NCBI GenBank assembly: GCA_036346275.1
Contig: CM070730.1
Coordinates: 10,478,309-10,542,308 of the forward strand
Length of the DNA: 64,000 nucleotides
Direction of reading: 5' to 3'
DNA from: Otatea glauca
Taxonomy: Eukaryota > Streptophyta > Magnoliopsida > Poales > Poaceae
The first letter of the stretch is position 1; each line of letters begins with the position of its first letter. The notes below the pieces were generated by a model that ran no database searches, was not told the DNA's origin, and worked only from the letters and a program-made list of their open reading frames with translations. A program made the position numbers and the translations under genes. Of this stretch, positions 1 through 11,840 are shown in pieces.

Positions 1-64
1 TAGGTCTATCATTTAATATGTGGTCAATATGGTGCCCCAAGCTATATAACATAACCTGTATTCA

Positions 65-365
65 CGAATTATTTTTTAAAATAATATTTGAAAAATGAAA
101 AATTAGAGAAATAATATGCCAAAATTAAAAATTACAAAATAGCGACAGAGGGCTGTCGCTATTTGAAATTGCGACAGACTCTTTGTCGCCATTCCAAATG
201 ACGACAAAGAGCAGTTTTAGGTCTCATTTTCGCCGAGCAAACGCAGACAATAGGCCTCTGTCGTAGTTTCAAATAGCGACAAAGAGGTATATTTGCAATT
301 TTTAATTTCGGCGTATTATTTCTGTAATTTTCTATTTTTCAAATATTATTTTAAAAAATAATTCG
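65..365. mobile_element. MITE with about 75-bp terminal inverted repeats, 8-bp TSD
   Basis: The first 26 bases (starting cgaattattttttaaaat) and the last 26 are a perfect inverted repeat, and the match continues for about 75 bp with few differences. The 8-bp direct repeat tgtattca flanks it at 57-64 and 366-373. The interior has its own smaller inverted repeats built on gcgacagag and ctttgtcgc. It has no coding capacity. An 8-bp TSD suggests a hAT- or Mutator-type parent; I cannot choose. It lies in the last visible intron of the PMT gene. Confidence 0.85.
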
Positions 366-460
366 TGTATTCACTCTATCTGGGTTCATCTATAAAGTGG
401 TTCAAAACTCATATAGCTTCTCGGAAGAAACTACCACTACATATTTTTGTCATAAGTAAT

Positions 461-939
461 CGGCAAAATTGGATATATGCCACTCAAAAAATGGCACTTT
501 GAAAAATGCCACTCCAAAACATAAAATTTGAAATTCGCCACACCCTTTTTATTTTTTTATTTTTGCATTTTTGCCACTCTTGTACCCTTTTGCCCTCCCT
601 CCTCCCTTCTTCCTCCTAGCTGGCTGTTGTCACTGCTTTTCTGACGAGCTCCAGCCACACTGCCTCCTCGCCATGAGCCCCGCTGTCTCCTTCGTCGCAG
701 TCATGAGCCGCACCACCTCGTCATCATCGCCATGAGCTTGCAGCGAGGAGGAGGTGGTACGGCTGGAGCTCACCGAAGAAGCGGTGGAGACGGCCAACCG
801 GGAGGAGGGAGGGCAAGAGTGTCTAAGAGTGGTAAAAATCTGAAGAACCAAGTTTTGGAGTGGCAAATTTCCAATTTCATGTTTTGGAGTGGCGTTTTTC
901 AAAGTGCCACCTTTTGGAGTGCATATATCCAATTTTGCC
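461..939. mobile_element. MITE with GC-rich interior, 8-bp TSD taagtaat
   Basis: The left end cggcaaaattggatatatgc pairs with the right end gcatatatccaattttgcc, and matching blocks containing gccactccaaaac continue inward. The direct repeat taagtaat lies at 453-460 and 940-947. The GC-rich middle (about 600-800) opens short reading frames on both strands, but these lie wholly inside the element and resemble no protein I know. It is the second MITE in the same PMT intron. A Mutator-like origin (TSD 8-9 bp) is likely but not proven. Confidence 0.82.
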
Positions 940-1091
940 TAAGTAATTTGGTGCATTTTTTAAAGGGCTAAACTGAATTGTCAACATATTTCGAGGATGG
1001 CCCAATAAAACAGAGAGAACTAGAAGAAATTAAGAAGCATCGATGACTTGAGCACGGCTAAAAGAAATTCTGAAGTATAAAAGTTCCTTAC

Positions 1092-3047
1092 CTGTCTTGG
1101 TAGATGCTAAACAAATTGTCAGCGTGCAAAAGGTCGTAGGTTCTTGGATACGTCGAGAAAGCTTCACACCAGTCCTGGTACGTGCCAACGAATCCTCGCT
1201 CGTAAATTGCTCCAAGGGTGTCTCGGTCTGAATTTACTGGGACGACGTTCATCACCCACAAAGGGTACTTCACTAAAGAAGCAGCAAACCCGCCCAAGTT
1301 TGCGTTCATGTCCATCACATTTCTGTACCTCCCCTCTGCAATGGGTGTGGTGCGCTTGTAGTATGCCACCCTCTTCTCCCACAACTTCTTGTCCTCCTCA
1401 AATTTCTTCCCGTCTATCCCTGGAATTGTACCCCTCTTAACCCTTGGAGGGACCGTTAACGCCCTCTCTGGCCATTTCTCCACCGCTCCACCTGCGACTT
1501 CTCCCTGGTTGCTGACTTCAGGCAATGGAGTAACACAGGCTTCCATCTTCTTGTACCTATACACACGAAGGGATAGGGAAATAATTCAGTAGCAGACAAC
1601 TAAAATGACTTATCAGACAGTTTTGTTGGTGCAGCGATTTCATACCAGGCAGCATCAGGATTGTCACTCTTGCAGATATGGGGTATCTTATGGGTCTTCT
1701 TGATGTTGGCACATTCAAGGTGGTTCTTAGGCTTCTGCCAGATGGAGAGATCCTCCTTCTCGACCACCTTGTTCCAGCAAAGGCTCCTCGCGACATCCTC
1801 AATCTTGTCTTGCTCTTGCTTGAGGTCTTCCTTGGTCCTCTCCCACCCTTTGTAGTACTTCTTCCAATTGATTGGAGGGCCCGAGTGGATCCAGTAGCCT
1901 CCTGGCCTTAGAATTCTGTCGACTTCTGCTAGGTACAATCCATCTAACGAAATTTTCAAAACATCCAATCAATTAGTCAATTCGTTTTTTTAATCCAAGA
2001 ACAGCTTCAAAAAATAGAATAATGTAAACATTGGGCCAAATTTCAGATGTATGAAGTCCTCACCATAGGCATGCCAAGGAATAAGACAGCGCGAGCAATG
2101 TGCCATATCAAATGCCCTGGATGGGTACGGCAACCGTTGCTTTCCCATCACTCCGATGATGGCAGGGACACCTCGTTCCAGTGCAAATTGCACCTGAGCT
2201 TCATGTGTGTCCCTCGGTGCAAACGACACGGCAATGATGTTCCTCCTCAGCAAGTAAGCTCCCCAACTAGCAACCTTCAACAATACAGATACAGAAGAAT
2301 GAACACCATCACAACATTTGGAAACATGTAACCAGAAGCATCTTCCCTTACCCCGCAGCCCGTGTCGATTGCCGTCCTGATCTTCCCGTCCGACAACGGG
2401 ATGAGCTTGCCAATGTCATCAATGTACGCGTCTGCACCACGAGGAAACATGGTGCCACCACCCGGGAACCGGAACTTGTTGCCCTCCACCTGGATCCAGT
2501 TCTGCACAGCCTTCTCGATGCTGAGCTCCTTGTGAGGGATATTGTCAAACCAAGCATAGTCCCTGCTCTGCGGCCACTTGAAAGGAGTCTTGTACTTCGG
2601 CGGCGCCGGAATGAGGCACCGGATTTGCTCGTCCTTGCCGGGGCAATGCCGCTCTCGGTACACCAACATCGCCCGGTCGAACCGCCGCCCTCGCGTCCGG
2701 TCCTCGCATGGCGTGTACTCGCTGAAATTGAGCGCGCATGCCGGGAACTGCTGCACCACAGCCTCGGTGTCAGTGGTATTGAGCTGGTGGTGCGCGTCAA
2801 AGTCGAGCGAATTCTCCGAGGCCGACCCGAACGACGGCACGGAGCCGGAGGACTGCGTGGTCGGGTCGCAGCCGACCCGGGTGACTGCGGAATTGCCCAC
2901 GGGCTTCAGCAAGGTGGTGTTCTGCCATGCGCCGAGCACGTAGAAGGCGATGCAGAGGCCGCTCACCACGAGAACGTAGGTGAGGCGCTGCTTCTTGGAA
3001 TCTTGCAGCTGCTGGGCTTTAGGAGAGGCTGGATACTCTTTAGCCAT
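1092..3047 (-). CDS. Probable methyltransferase, PMT16/17/18-like (partial, last exon absent)
   Basis: Type II Golgi membrane protein of the plant PMT/QUASIMODO2 family (DUF248, S-adenosylmethionine-dependent), thought to methylate pectin. Four exons join in phase at GT-AG sites: 2352-3047, 2064-2274, 1646-1943 and 1092-1556, about 556 aa. The start MAKEYPASPKAQQ and the segment ending FYVLGAW (a signal anchor near residues 20-45) match the PMT16-18 subgroup as I recall it. The SAM-site motif IDTGCGV lies at the exon 1/2 junction, CSRCLIPW in exon 2, LRPGGYW in exon 3 and MDMNANLGGFAASL in exon 4. Exon 4 ends at a good donor (AG/gtaagg at 1092/1091), but nothing resembling the conserved last 70 or so residues follows to position 1. 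The final exon therefore lies left of the window or has been lost. The two MITEs at 65 and 461 sit in this intron. Confidence 0.9.
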
Positions 3048-3052
3048 GGCTC

Positions 3053-4157
3053 CTGCAAGTTTCAAGAACTAGTGAGGTGTCAGTGCAGGGTTTAACTAAA
3101 TTTAGCTTGATCTCATGTAGAAATGCACCAAATTTAACAATGGGTCCTAGAATTCAAGACTAGAAGGATTAAATTGACGAATTTAGGCTACAAATCCTGT
3201 TGGGTTTCAGCGGAAAAGGAAAAATGAATTCATATGCAAGGCTGCTAAATTGATATATTGACGAGTTGGGCTTGGCTTGCTGAACAAATTGGTTTTGCCC
3301 TCAGCAGCAAACAAAATCTTGAGTTATCAACATTTGAAATTCAGTATGTTTACTGTGTTCTTGGAGGCCATCACTGCACCACTTAATTAGTAACCTCAAA
3401 ACAAGTACCAGTGAAGAAGACATGGCAAAAATTTCTGATGACAGATCGTTAGCTGTGAATACGAAATCAAAACTTCAGATCGTGTAAAATCTGGCCATGG
3501 AAGGAAGCTAACAGAGCAGATTTCTTTAATCTGATTTCCGAACAAGAACACAAATCTTGCACCTGACAATTTGTCCTAAATTTAAACTGCAGTAGTTGAG
3601 AGCCCAGATCATGGAAAAGAATGTACAGATAGCATTTTTTTTTTAACAATGAACAGGCAGCATTCAAGGAAGGAGGAAAAGATTGCCAACAAGAACCACA
3701 GATCATGAAAAAATTCTCAAAATTTATGCTCCACACAAGAGGAGAAATCTATACAGAGGCGTAGACAAGCCTTGAACAAAATCAGTAAGATGTATGCTTC
3801 TTGCTGAAGGCAAAGAAAAGGGAATAGGAATAGGATAAAGGGTGAAGAGGCTAAACAGTAAAGATTCCAAGCAAAAGGCAAAGCGGAAGCTACAAGATAG
3901 TGGCAACTCAGCACCAGACTAGAGAAATCTAAAATCTTACAAAATGGCAAGCAGAGCCCAGGGATGCCACTCACTGGAAGCACTTGCATTTCCCCACCCC
4001 ATGGATCCACTCACCCACACACTCCAATAAACAAGAGCTAGTAGAAATGAAGCAAGCAGCAAAGCTACAAGACCTGTAAAGAAGCCAGCTCACGAAGAAC
4101 ACACAAAACTTCAAAGGTTGATAGGAGATGAGCACCACAGCGGCACTGCCTATTTAT
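3053..4157 (-). promoter_or_regulatory. Probable 5' leader, leader intron and core promoter of the PMT gene
   Basis: Six bases upstream of the PMT ATG, on the minus strand, is acttgcag, a typical 3' splice site, so a leader intron probably ends at 3053. A TATA-like motif, cataaatagg on the minus strand (core at 4150-4157), is followed about 30 bases later by pyrimidine-rich sequence that could hold the start site. A second AT-rich candidate is at 4300-4308. The leader intron donor was not fixed. No protein-like ORF is present in this stretch. Confidence 0.35.
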
Positions 4158-4264
4158 GCAAAGCTCTGAAGCATTGTGATTTGTGAGTGAGGCAGCCACT
4201 GAGCCGCGCAGTGTCGCCAGGCCACTGAGGTGAGAGTGAAGTGGCGTGATGCCGAACAGGTTCA

Positions 4265-5678
4265 CATGTCAGCTGCTCCCAGATAACCCACTCCCTTTTC
4301 ATATATAAAGGGGCAGGTGTTAATGGAGGCCACGGTCTGAACAGTCTTTGACATTTCAGAGTCTAACCTGCATTTGTTGTTTAGGTTACAAGAACCCATC
4401 ATCTTCCATTTTTGTGCTAAAGATAGTGCTTATGTGCTTCGCTTTCAAAGCATAACTGCAATTAGTTAAAGGCAGATTACATCTATTGCATACAAAGATC
4501 AAAGTGCTTGCTTTCGTAAATCTTGTTGCTCTTCATTTTTCTTTTCCTCCCAAATTTCCAAGTTTTTTTGCTTTCCTAGTACAATTTATTTTGAGCATTA
4601 CAAAACTTGTCCAGGACCTCCAGGTCATAAAAGATATTAGGACTACTATTGAAAGAAAGAACCAACAACATCAACAATCAATAACACAAAACATGCATAA
4701 TACTGCAAACTCAAGATTGCAAACATGAATAGCTGAATGCCGTTCAATTAATCATTTATTTGGGGCAGGGATAATATGAATACTTTGGGAACAAAATTTA
4801 ACAATGTCAATAAACAATAGTACAAAAAATAAACCAACCATTCTATAATTTCAACATTGAAAACATCGAACACGACACAATTAATAACACAAAAACCAGG
4901 ATTACCTTGCCGACGTAAATCCTAGCTTCCCCTTGTCACCTTAGCAATTTTGCTCTGCCCTCTCTGGCTGTTGCCTGCTCTATCATTGATCAGGGAAGCT
5001 TTGCCTGGCCATGATGGCCGTTTGCAGTAGAAGCAGGGTAAAAACAAAAGGCACTCCTTTTGAGCTATTCCTTTCTTTTACCTCCTCACACACGCTGCTG
5101 GCTGGCGCTTTTACCCCTCTTTTTTGCCTGCATGGAGTGGACAGGATTTGGTCAAATGGTGAGAGGAGGTTTATGGGGAGAGATTGTCGGCCCTCCGTTT
5201 GCCCCAACATTTCCAGCTTTTTCATTTTGACTTGAAAAATATACCTTAACACTGATGGAATCATGGAAATGATCCTGGGCTCATGATGCAATGCTAGAAA
5301 GAACAGTGTCGGTGCAATAAAATGTATGGACCACAGGCACAGATGCAAACCTATGTCATGTGCCCCACTTGTTTTGGCCTGGTATTTTGCAAATGATTTT
5401 TCTAGGAATTAATTTTGTGGTTCCTCTAACCCATCCTTCCAGAATACATATTCTCAGTTTAAGTTAATGTCAGAGAAAAAGGACCTATAAGTACTTGATG
5501 ATCCCTAAATTTGGATCTGAATAAGCGGAATCATTAACCTCCTAAATGCATTGCATATTTGCAGATACGTTTTAGCATTCTAGCGTTCGTAGACGTACGA
5601 TCTTTGATATGGTAGAAACACTTGCTATTTTCAGATCCAAGGAAAACGTAATAAAACCATCGGATCGGAACGGAAGGC
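4265..5678. other. Intergenic stretch without a recognised gene
   Basis: AT-rich sequence upstream of the PMT gene. Short open frames occur on both strands (4486-4728, 4983-5348), but they lack codon bias, domains or splice context and are probably chance. I see no repeat with clear ends here. Confidence 0.5.
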
Positions 5679-5920
5679 ATGACTGTCGGAGACATGCCTC
5701 AGAGTTAATTATAGAGATGATTATATTTTCTTATGTTCATGATTTATTATCTTGTTCATTGAATAATGTCAATACTCCCTCCATTCAGAAATATAAGACA
5801 TTTTGACTTTGCACGAGGATTAAGGTTAAGGTGAAATTGAAAAAGTTATGAGTAAAAATGACTTAGATACCCCACTTAATTATCTTGGAAGATGAGAGAT
5901 AATAGTTTATGTGTGCTGAT

Positions 5921-6137
5921 TGTTAAGAAACCCTAATAGCCCATTGGAAGGCCCATGTGGTCCCTTAGCCAAAACCCAGAAGCGCTTATAAAGGAGGAGG
6001 GTCCCCATATACGAGAATTCATTAGCAATAAAGAATTTCGCTTTCGCTCTCCCTAAACACGTGTCTCTCTCTCTTCGTTTCTCCACTTCGGATCCGTTCG
6101 GGAACCCCGGACTATTCGATAGCGAGGTTCCTTAACA
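5921..6137 (+). repeat. 5' LTR of the Copia element
   Basis: 217 bp, beginning tgttaagaaaccc and ending gttccttaaca. It contains a TATA-like motif (ttataaagg, near 5985) and a pyrimidine-rich ctctctctctc block before the end, as in LTR promoters. The sequence just inside is cgttatcgacgaagc, not the usual initiator-Met primer site tggtatcagagc, so another tRNA may prime it. Confidence 0.9.
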
Positions 6138-7690
6138 CGTTATCGACGAAGCTTCACCGAGATCGATTGAAAAGGTGAGAAAAGGTGGGATTAGCGTTTG
6201 AATCTAATCGTTCTTTTTCTATGCATGCATCTATCTTACGTGGCACGGTTACACGGCGATCGCACGGCTAGCCGGCATGAAACAACGACGTGGTTTCTTG
6301 TTCATCACGAAAAAAAGGAAATCGACATCTTCGCCTCGGTCAAGACGTAGCGTCGCCGACGATTCTGCGTCGCCGCCTCTACCGTCTTTGCCTTGTTCAC
6401 GCGCAGCCGCCGCCGCCGCCTCGCCGGCCTCGGTTCACCGGCCGGACGCGCGCCGCACGCGGCCAACCTCGATTTCCGCGCCCGCTGCCGTCGGCTCCCG
6501 GCCCACCGCGACGACGCAAGAAGCGTCGCTCGGCTCAAAGCCGACCGCGCCGCCGCCGTCGCCGCGACCACCGCCGCCGCGCTGCCGTCGCCGGCCCGCC
6601 TCGGAAGTCTTCTTCTGCCGTCGCCTCGGTCCTGCCGCGTCGCCGGCTCCGAAGGCAGACCGACCTCCGACCGACGGTCGTCGACCCGGCCGTCGGCGTC
6701 GAAGCCACTCGAAGCCGGCTTACCGCGCGCGGCGCACGCCGCCGGCCTTGGCCGCCGACGATGCCGCGCACAAGCTCGCTCCGTCGCGCGCTCGAATCCC
6801 GCCACCGCCGCCGGCCTCAACTCGCGGGTATCCATTGTTGCCGGCCAAGACGTAGCGCGCCGCCAGCGCGCACCGCCGCCCGCCACCGCCGCCGCAATGG
6901 CGACGCGAGCCTTCGATCTCACGCGACGCCGCCCGCTTAGGCTCGGCCTCGCGCGCCTCGGCCTCGGCCACGGCACCGCTTGGCTTCGTGACCGGCAAGA
7001 TGAAGCCGCGTTCGCCGCCGCCGGTGGTCGACGGCCTTGCGATGTTCGATGAAGTGGCGCAGCGCCCGCGCGCCACCGCCGCGCTGCCCGAACTCCTCGC
7101 TCATACGGCCACGCCGCCATTGTTTTCCGCCGCGCCGAGGAAGGCGAAGGACGGAGGCGCCGCGGCGAGGCGAAGCGAACGAGGCGCGGCTTGCGAGGCG
7201 CGCGACGCGACGAGGCGAGCCCGAGAAAGGCGGCGCGAGGCAAGCAACGCAAGAAGCGCGCGAGGCGAAAGGACGCAAGGCGCAGAAACGCGCGCAGCGG
7301 GGAAACCCTATTCTCATGCCCAACGCACAGCTTTTTCGGCCCAGCAGGCGGAAATTGGCTTGTTCGCCACGCAGCCAAGAGGCCCAAGCCCAAGAAGCCG
7401 GGCCGCCACGCAGCAGTTCGGCCAAGAAGAGAAAAAAAGAGAAAAGAAAGAAAAGGAAAAGGAGAAGAAAAAACAGAAAATTTTGAAAAATTGCGGAAAA
7501 TCTAGAAGATTTATTTGGCCTGTTTTTAATTTTTCTTGCTCTATTTCTCTGCTTTCTGAATTTTCTTTATGAATTTTGAATCAGTTGCTTTATTTAATAT
7601 ATTGCAATGCATATGAATTTATTTTCCGCACTTTATGCTTTTTGCAACCATTTTCTATCGATTACACGCAGAATCTAAATCGTAATTTTG
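6138..7690 (+). other. Untranslated leader of the Copia element with a GC-rich block
   Basis: About 1.5 kb between the 5' LTR and gag. The block at roughly 6270-7420 is very GC-rich with repeated gccgcc, which opens long frames in most of the six frames at once (for example 6277-6855 plus and 6305-7393 minus). Their proteins are low-complexity Arg/Pro/Ala runs, so I do not call them genes. After 7430 the sequence becomes purine-rich, then AT-rich. The block could be captured host first-exon DNA or a family-specific leader. Confidence 0.6.
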
Positions 7691-7712
7691 AAATCATGCG
7701 GATGTCGGCATT

Positions 7713-8563
7713 GTGAATCGTGAGTTTGAAGAAGCTGCCCCGCAGTCGAACTACCTCACTTGGGCATCGGACGTAAAGATTGTTCTTGGGGCAAGCTCCG
7801 TTCGTGATTGGTCTAGGGTCCTCGCGGGACGCAAAACCTCCAATGAGCGAACGATCAAGCTCTGCATTTTCTCAGCACCACCTCTCACCACTCTAAAGAA
7901 TGAATATATGGTGAGGAGAGTGCACTGAGCTTTGGACCGCACTTGAGCGGTTCGAAAAGCTCAAGTACACCATCTTGCCCCAGCACACGCAAGATTGGGT
8001 ACGCTGAGGTTTGCGACTTGAGCGATGGCCGAGTACAATTACGCCTTGCACGAATTTGTACCAATCTCTCTATGTGGCAAGAAGATCACCGATGAAGAGA
8101 AGATTGAGAAAACTCTCTCTACCTTCCACCCTAATGCTATCCAGAGTGCACGCAGCTATCGTTAGGACGCATACAAGGAGTATAGCGAATTGATTGATGT
8201 AATGCAAGTTGCGGAATCGCAAGACGATGTTCTACGCAAGAACTATGTCTCGCACCACCGACGAGGCATCGCATCAAGTCAATGCCAACACTACAAGGTG
8301 AGAAAGCCCACTCATAGAAAGAAGGGCAAGCGGGGTGGAAAAGAGACCCGTGCCAAAGGAAAGTCCAAAGCCCCGTGAAGAGGATGACAAAGAAAAGACA
8401 CACGCCAAGCCGTATGGACAAAGAGAACGGACGTGCTTCAAGTGTGGCACTTGGGGACATTGGTCAAAGATATGTCGAGAATCCAAGGAAGCGATCAACG
8501 ATATCGGGCTAAGAAGAAGGCAAAGGAAAACGCCCACAGAGGCGCACCGCCAACATCGGTGAA
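7713..8563 (+). pseudogene. Copia gag remnant with CCHC zinc knuckle
   Basis: The segment around NYLTWASDVKIVLG near 7750 is like the N-terminal part of plant Copia Gag. A zinc knuckle CFKCGTWGHWSKIC (C-X2-C-X4-H-X4-C) is encoded at about 8433-8474, preceded by a Lys/Arg-rich region. Frame changes and stops separate the two parts (the first ends at 7928, and the knuckle frame opens near 8335), so no intact Gag can be made. Gag would package the element RNA in virus-like particles. Confidence 0.75.
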
Positions 8564-8916
8564 GATGATGTCATGGATGTAGACACCCCACTTGCCTCAT
8601 CCTCACGAATAGCACGGACATCGATGTCTGCACCATGATTATGGCAAATGAAGAGAAAACTGCAGATGATATAGAAGCGAAATTAATGCATATTTTCTGA
8701 TTACATTTAATGCATTTCTTTTAGATTATGGTTGTTAGCATTTTTTTTTCTTTGAATAAAGGATTGTAAGCTCTAGAAGAGCATACTTCTTTCATGAATA
8801 AATACGCAATTTATTCTTTATTCCAGTATTCTTCAATTTTGCAAGTAATATTTGGATTGTTTTTGCCTCTATCGATTAGAATTATATTTCTTTTATCTAG
8901 AAATCGTAGCGCCCAA

Positions 8917-9315
8917 ATGGAAGAGATATGCATTGTTGATAGTGGCACAACAAATACCATCTTAAGAGAGTCTAAGTATTTCCAGTCGATCACGAAGAAC
9001 GCTGGAAAGATTACTACGATCGCAGGAAGCGACTCATATGTAATCGGCTCAGGAAGAGCCACTATTATATTGCCTATGGGTACAACTTTGGTAATTGAAG
9101 AAGCCCTTTTGTACCTTGAATCAACACGTACTCTCCTAAGCTTTAAAGACATCCGCGCCAATGGTTTTCACGTAGAAACCAATGAAGAAAATGGCAAAGA
9201 ATACTTGTGCATTGTGAAGCACGCGGTATGTGGAAAAATGGTATTAGAAAAATGTCCTCATATGAATCAGGTTGTACTACGAATATTCATGCACCCAAAG
9301 TGTATACTTCCTTGA
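8917..9315 (+). pseudogene. Copia aspartic protease remnant
   Basis: The frame 8794-9315 carries ICIVDSGTTNTIL, with the retroviral-type Asp-Ser-Gly active site, and downstream the LLSFKDIRANGFHVET stretch typical of the protease/pre-integrase part of plant Copia polyproteins. The frame stops at 9315, before the pre-integrase motif, so the polyprotein is interrupted. Confidence 0.8.
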
Positions 9316-9329
9316 AGACTGTTTTTAGA

Positions 9330-10257
9330 AGCTCGAGTTATTTTCTTTATGGCATGGTAGATTAGGTCATCCGGTCTTAGAATGATGAGAAATATAGTGA
9401 ACAACTCACGTGGTCATGGCATAAATGTTAAAAATTTCTCAAATCATGAAGATTTTGTGTGCCTGCATGTGCCACCGGAAATTAATAACTAGACCCTCTG
9501 TCATGAAAGTGCAAAGTGAAATCCTGCATTCTGAACGCATCCAGGGGATATTCGCGGTCCGATTCAGCCCTGTCCGGGCCGTTTCGATACTTTATGGTGC
9601 TCATCGATGCTTCCTCGAAATGGTCGCATGTATGCTTGTTGTCAACAAGAAACCATGCTTTTGCAAAGCGATCTCGCAGATCATAAGAATTAAGAATGCT
9701 TTCCCGATCATCGCGTGAAGTCCATTAGAATGGACAATGCCGAGAATTTACTTCAAAGGCATTTGATGATTATTGCACAAAGAACGAGGATAGCGATTGA
9801 GCACTGCATCGCACGCTCATACGCAGAAGCGGACTAGCGAAGCACTAATAAAGAGGATTAAGTTCATTGCGGACCACTTTTGCGAGTTGTAACTTGCCCA
9901 ACACTTGTTGGGGACACGCATCTCGCACGCAGCAGCTCTTATCAATTTTAGACCGTCGGCCTACAACATCCATTCTCCTATGCAGCTTGTGCACGGGATC
10001 ATCCCGAAGATCTCCCATCTTAGAAAATTTGGGTGTATGGTATATGTACCTATACCACCCCCAATGATCGCAATGGGTCCTCTCCGCAAGTCCGGGATAT
10101 CGTTGGTTATGAGAGTGCATCCATAATCGGTATTTGGAACCCATGATCGAGACTTGCATCTGACCGATTCATTGCATCTTTGACGAGGATCGTTTCCGTC
10201 ATTAGGGAGGAAATCGACCTTTGGATGAAAAATGCCGGAAATCATATGGCATTCCAC
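9330..10257 (+). pseudogene. Copia GAG-pre-integrase and integrase remnant
   Basis: At about 9350 the DNA encodes a WHGRLGHP-like pre-integrase motif in a different frame from the protease. Pieces of the integrase core follow in shifting frames up to about 10250, including a segment near 9905-10030 that reads TRISHAAALINFRPSAYNIH. Many stops and frame changes occur and the catalytic D-D-E set cannot be followed in one frame. The call rests mainly on order and short matches. Confidence 0.6.
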
Positions 10258-10869
10258 TGGGATCCCCGCACATGACCCCCGAACTAATGAAGCAAATCAA
10301 GAAGTCCAGAAGATAATTGATTTGCAGAATTTAACAAATGAACTGCCTGATCATTTTTGTGATCTGAAGGGCGTGGTTAAGTCGCATGTACCCGCAAGGA
10401 ATGCACCAAAGAGGGTGGAAATACCAAAGAAAATAGAAGGTATCCTCAACCTGCTCAGAGGCCTCAAAGAAAAAGAGCAAACTGCTCCTCAAACCCAAAG
10501 TACCCGAGACGCGTGAGAAAATCTGGGCGAGAGGACTTACCACAACCAATCATGAAAATGCCCCAAGGAAAGAAGGGAGCCAGTTGAGACTGCACCGAAA
10601 GAAGCCAATGGAAAAGGCAATTCCAGACTTGAATCTTTCACTGAAGGAAGCCGCCGGAAATAATGTGTGCGCACACATAGGCGATGAAAAGCTAAAGAAA
10701 CTTGCTCCTGCAATAGGGAAAAGCAGCGAAGAGCAAGTAGAAGTGCATGAAGCACCCCATGAAGAAATGGCCATAAACTTTGTAATAACGGAGAATCCCT
10801 GAATAGAGCAACAACCAACGTTGATGCATACTTTGCAAAGAAGATTGCCTCGATCATTGATCATGATCC

Positions 10870-11793
10870 CTAGCCTGCATCTCTCGCAGAGTGCAAGAAA
10901 AGGCTAGATTGGGAAGAATGGAAAAAGGCAATCACTGCAGAGTTAGTCTCTCCGAACAAGAGAGAGGTGTTTGGGCCCGTATGCCGCACACCTCCCCATA
11001 TAAACCCCGTAGGTCACAAATGGGCCTTTGTTCGGAAGAAGAATGAAAACAACGGTTGTAAGGTACAAAGCAAGGCTCGTAGCTCAAGGTTTCACTCAAC
11101 GTCACGGAGTTGATTATGAAGAAACCTATTCTCCGGTCATGGGAGGAATTACCTTTAGATATTTGATCTCAATGGCATCAACTTGAAGTTGAGAATGAAG
11201 CTAATGGATGTTGTCACAAAGATACCAGATGGAAACTTGGATTCGAGATATACATGAAAGTACTGGAAGGAATTCCTATCCCAACCAAGATGGAGCAAAT
11301 AGAAAACTGATAAATGTGAAATTGGAGAAATCACCGTATGGGTCAAGCGATCAAGAAGAATGTGGTACAATCGCTGAGTGACTTTCTCTCGCAAGAAAGG
11401 CTACACAAACAAATAAGATTGTCCATGTGTGTTTATACAATGATCCCGAATGGATTTCGTATAATCTCCGTCTATGTAGATGACTTGAACATCATTGGGA
11501 CGGATGAAGAAATTGAAGAGGCATGCTCATACTTGAAGTCCGAGTTTGAAATGAAAGATTTGGGTAAAACCAAGTTTTGTTTAGGCTTGCGGCTTGAACA
11601 TGTCCAAGGAGGAATCTTGGTACATCAATCAACCTACACACGAAAGTGTTGGAAAGGTTTGGATTTGAAAAGGCATATCCTGCGAAGACTCCAATGGTGG
11701 AAGGTCACTCCAAGCAGACCTAGACCCATACTGCACCTAGAGAAGAGGGGAGGAAGTCACGGGAGCAGAATTCCCATATTTGAGTGCAATTGA
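10870..11793 (+). pseudogene. Copia reverse transcriptase remnant
   Basis: Around 10880-11160 the sequence encodes the start of the Copia RT domain (W-E-W-KKAI, then KARLVAQGFTQRHGVDYEET in successive frames). The catalytic motif VYVDDLNIIG is at about 11470-11499 in the frame 11338-11793, followed by EFEMKDLGKTKFCLGL. At least three frame shifts or stops break it. Confidence 0.85.
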
Positions 11794-11840
11794 GCGCTCA
11801 TGTACCTTGCGAATAGCACTAGACCGGACATTGCGTCATT

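Noticed and set aside
630..971. Short frames on both strands
   Set aside because: They lie inside or across the border of the MITE at 461-939.
6277..7572. Overlapping long frames on both strands in the Copia leader
   Set aside because: Open in most frames because of gccgcc-rich sequence; low-complexity Arg/Pro/Ala products, no domain.
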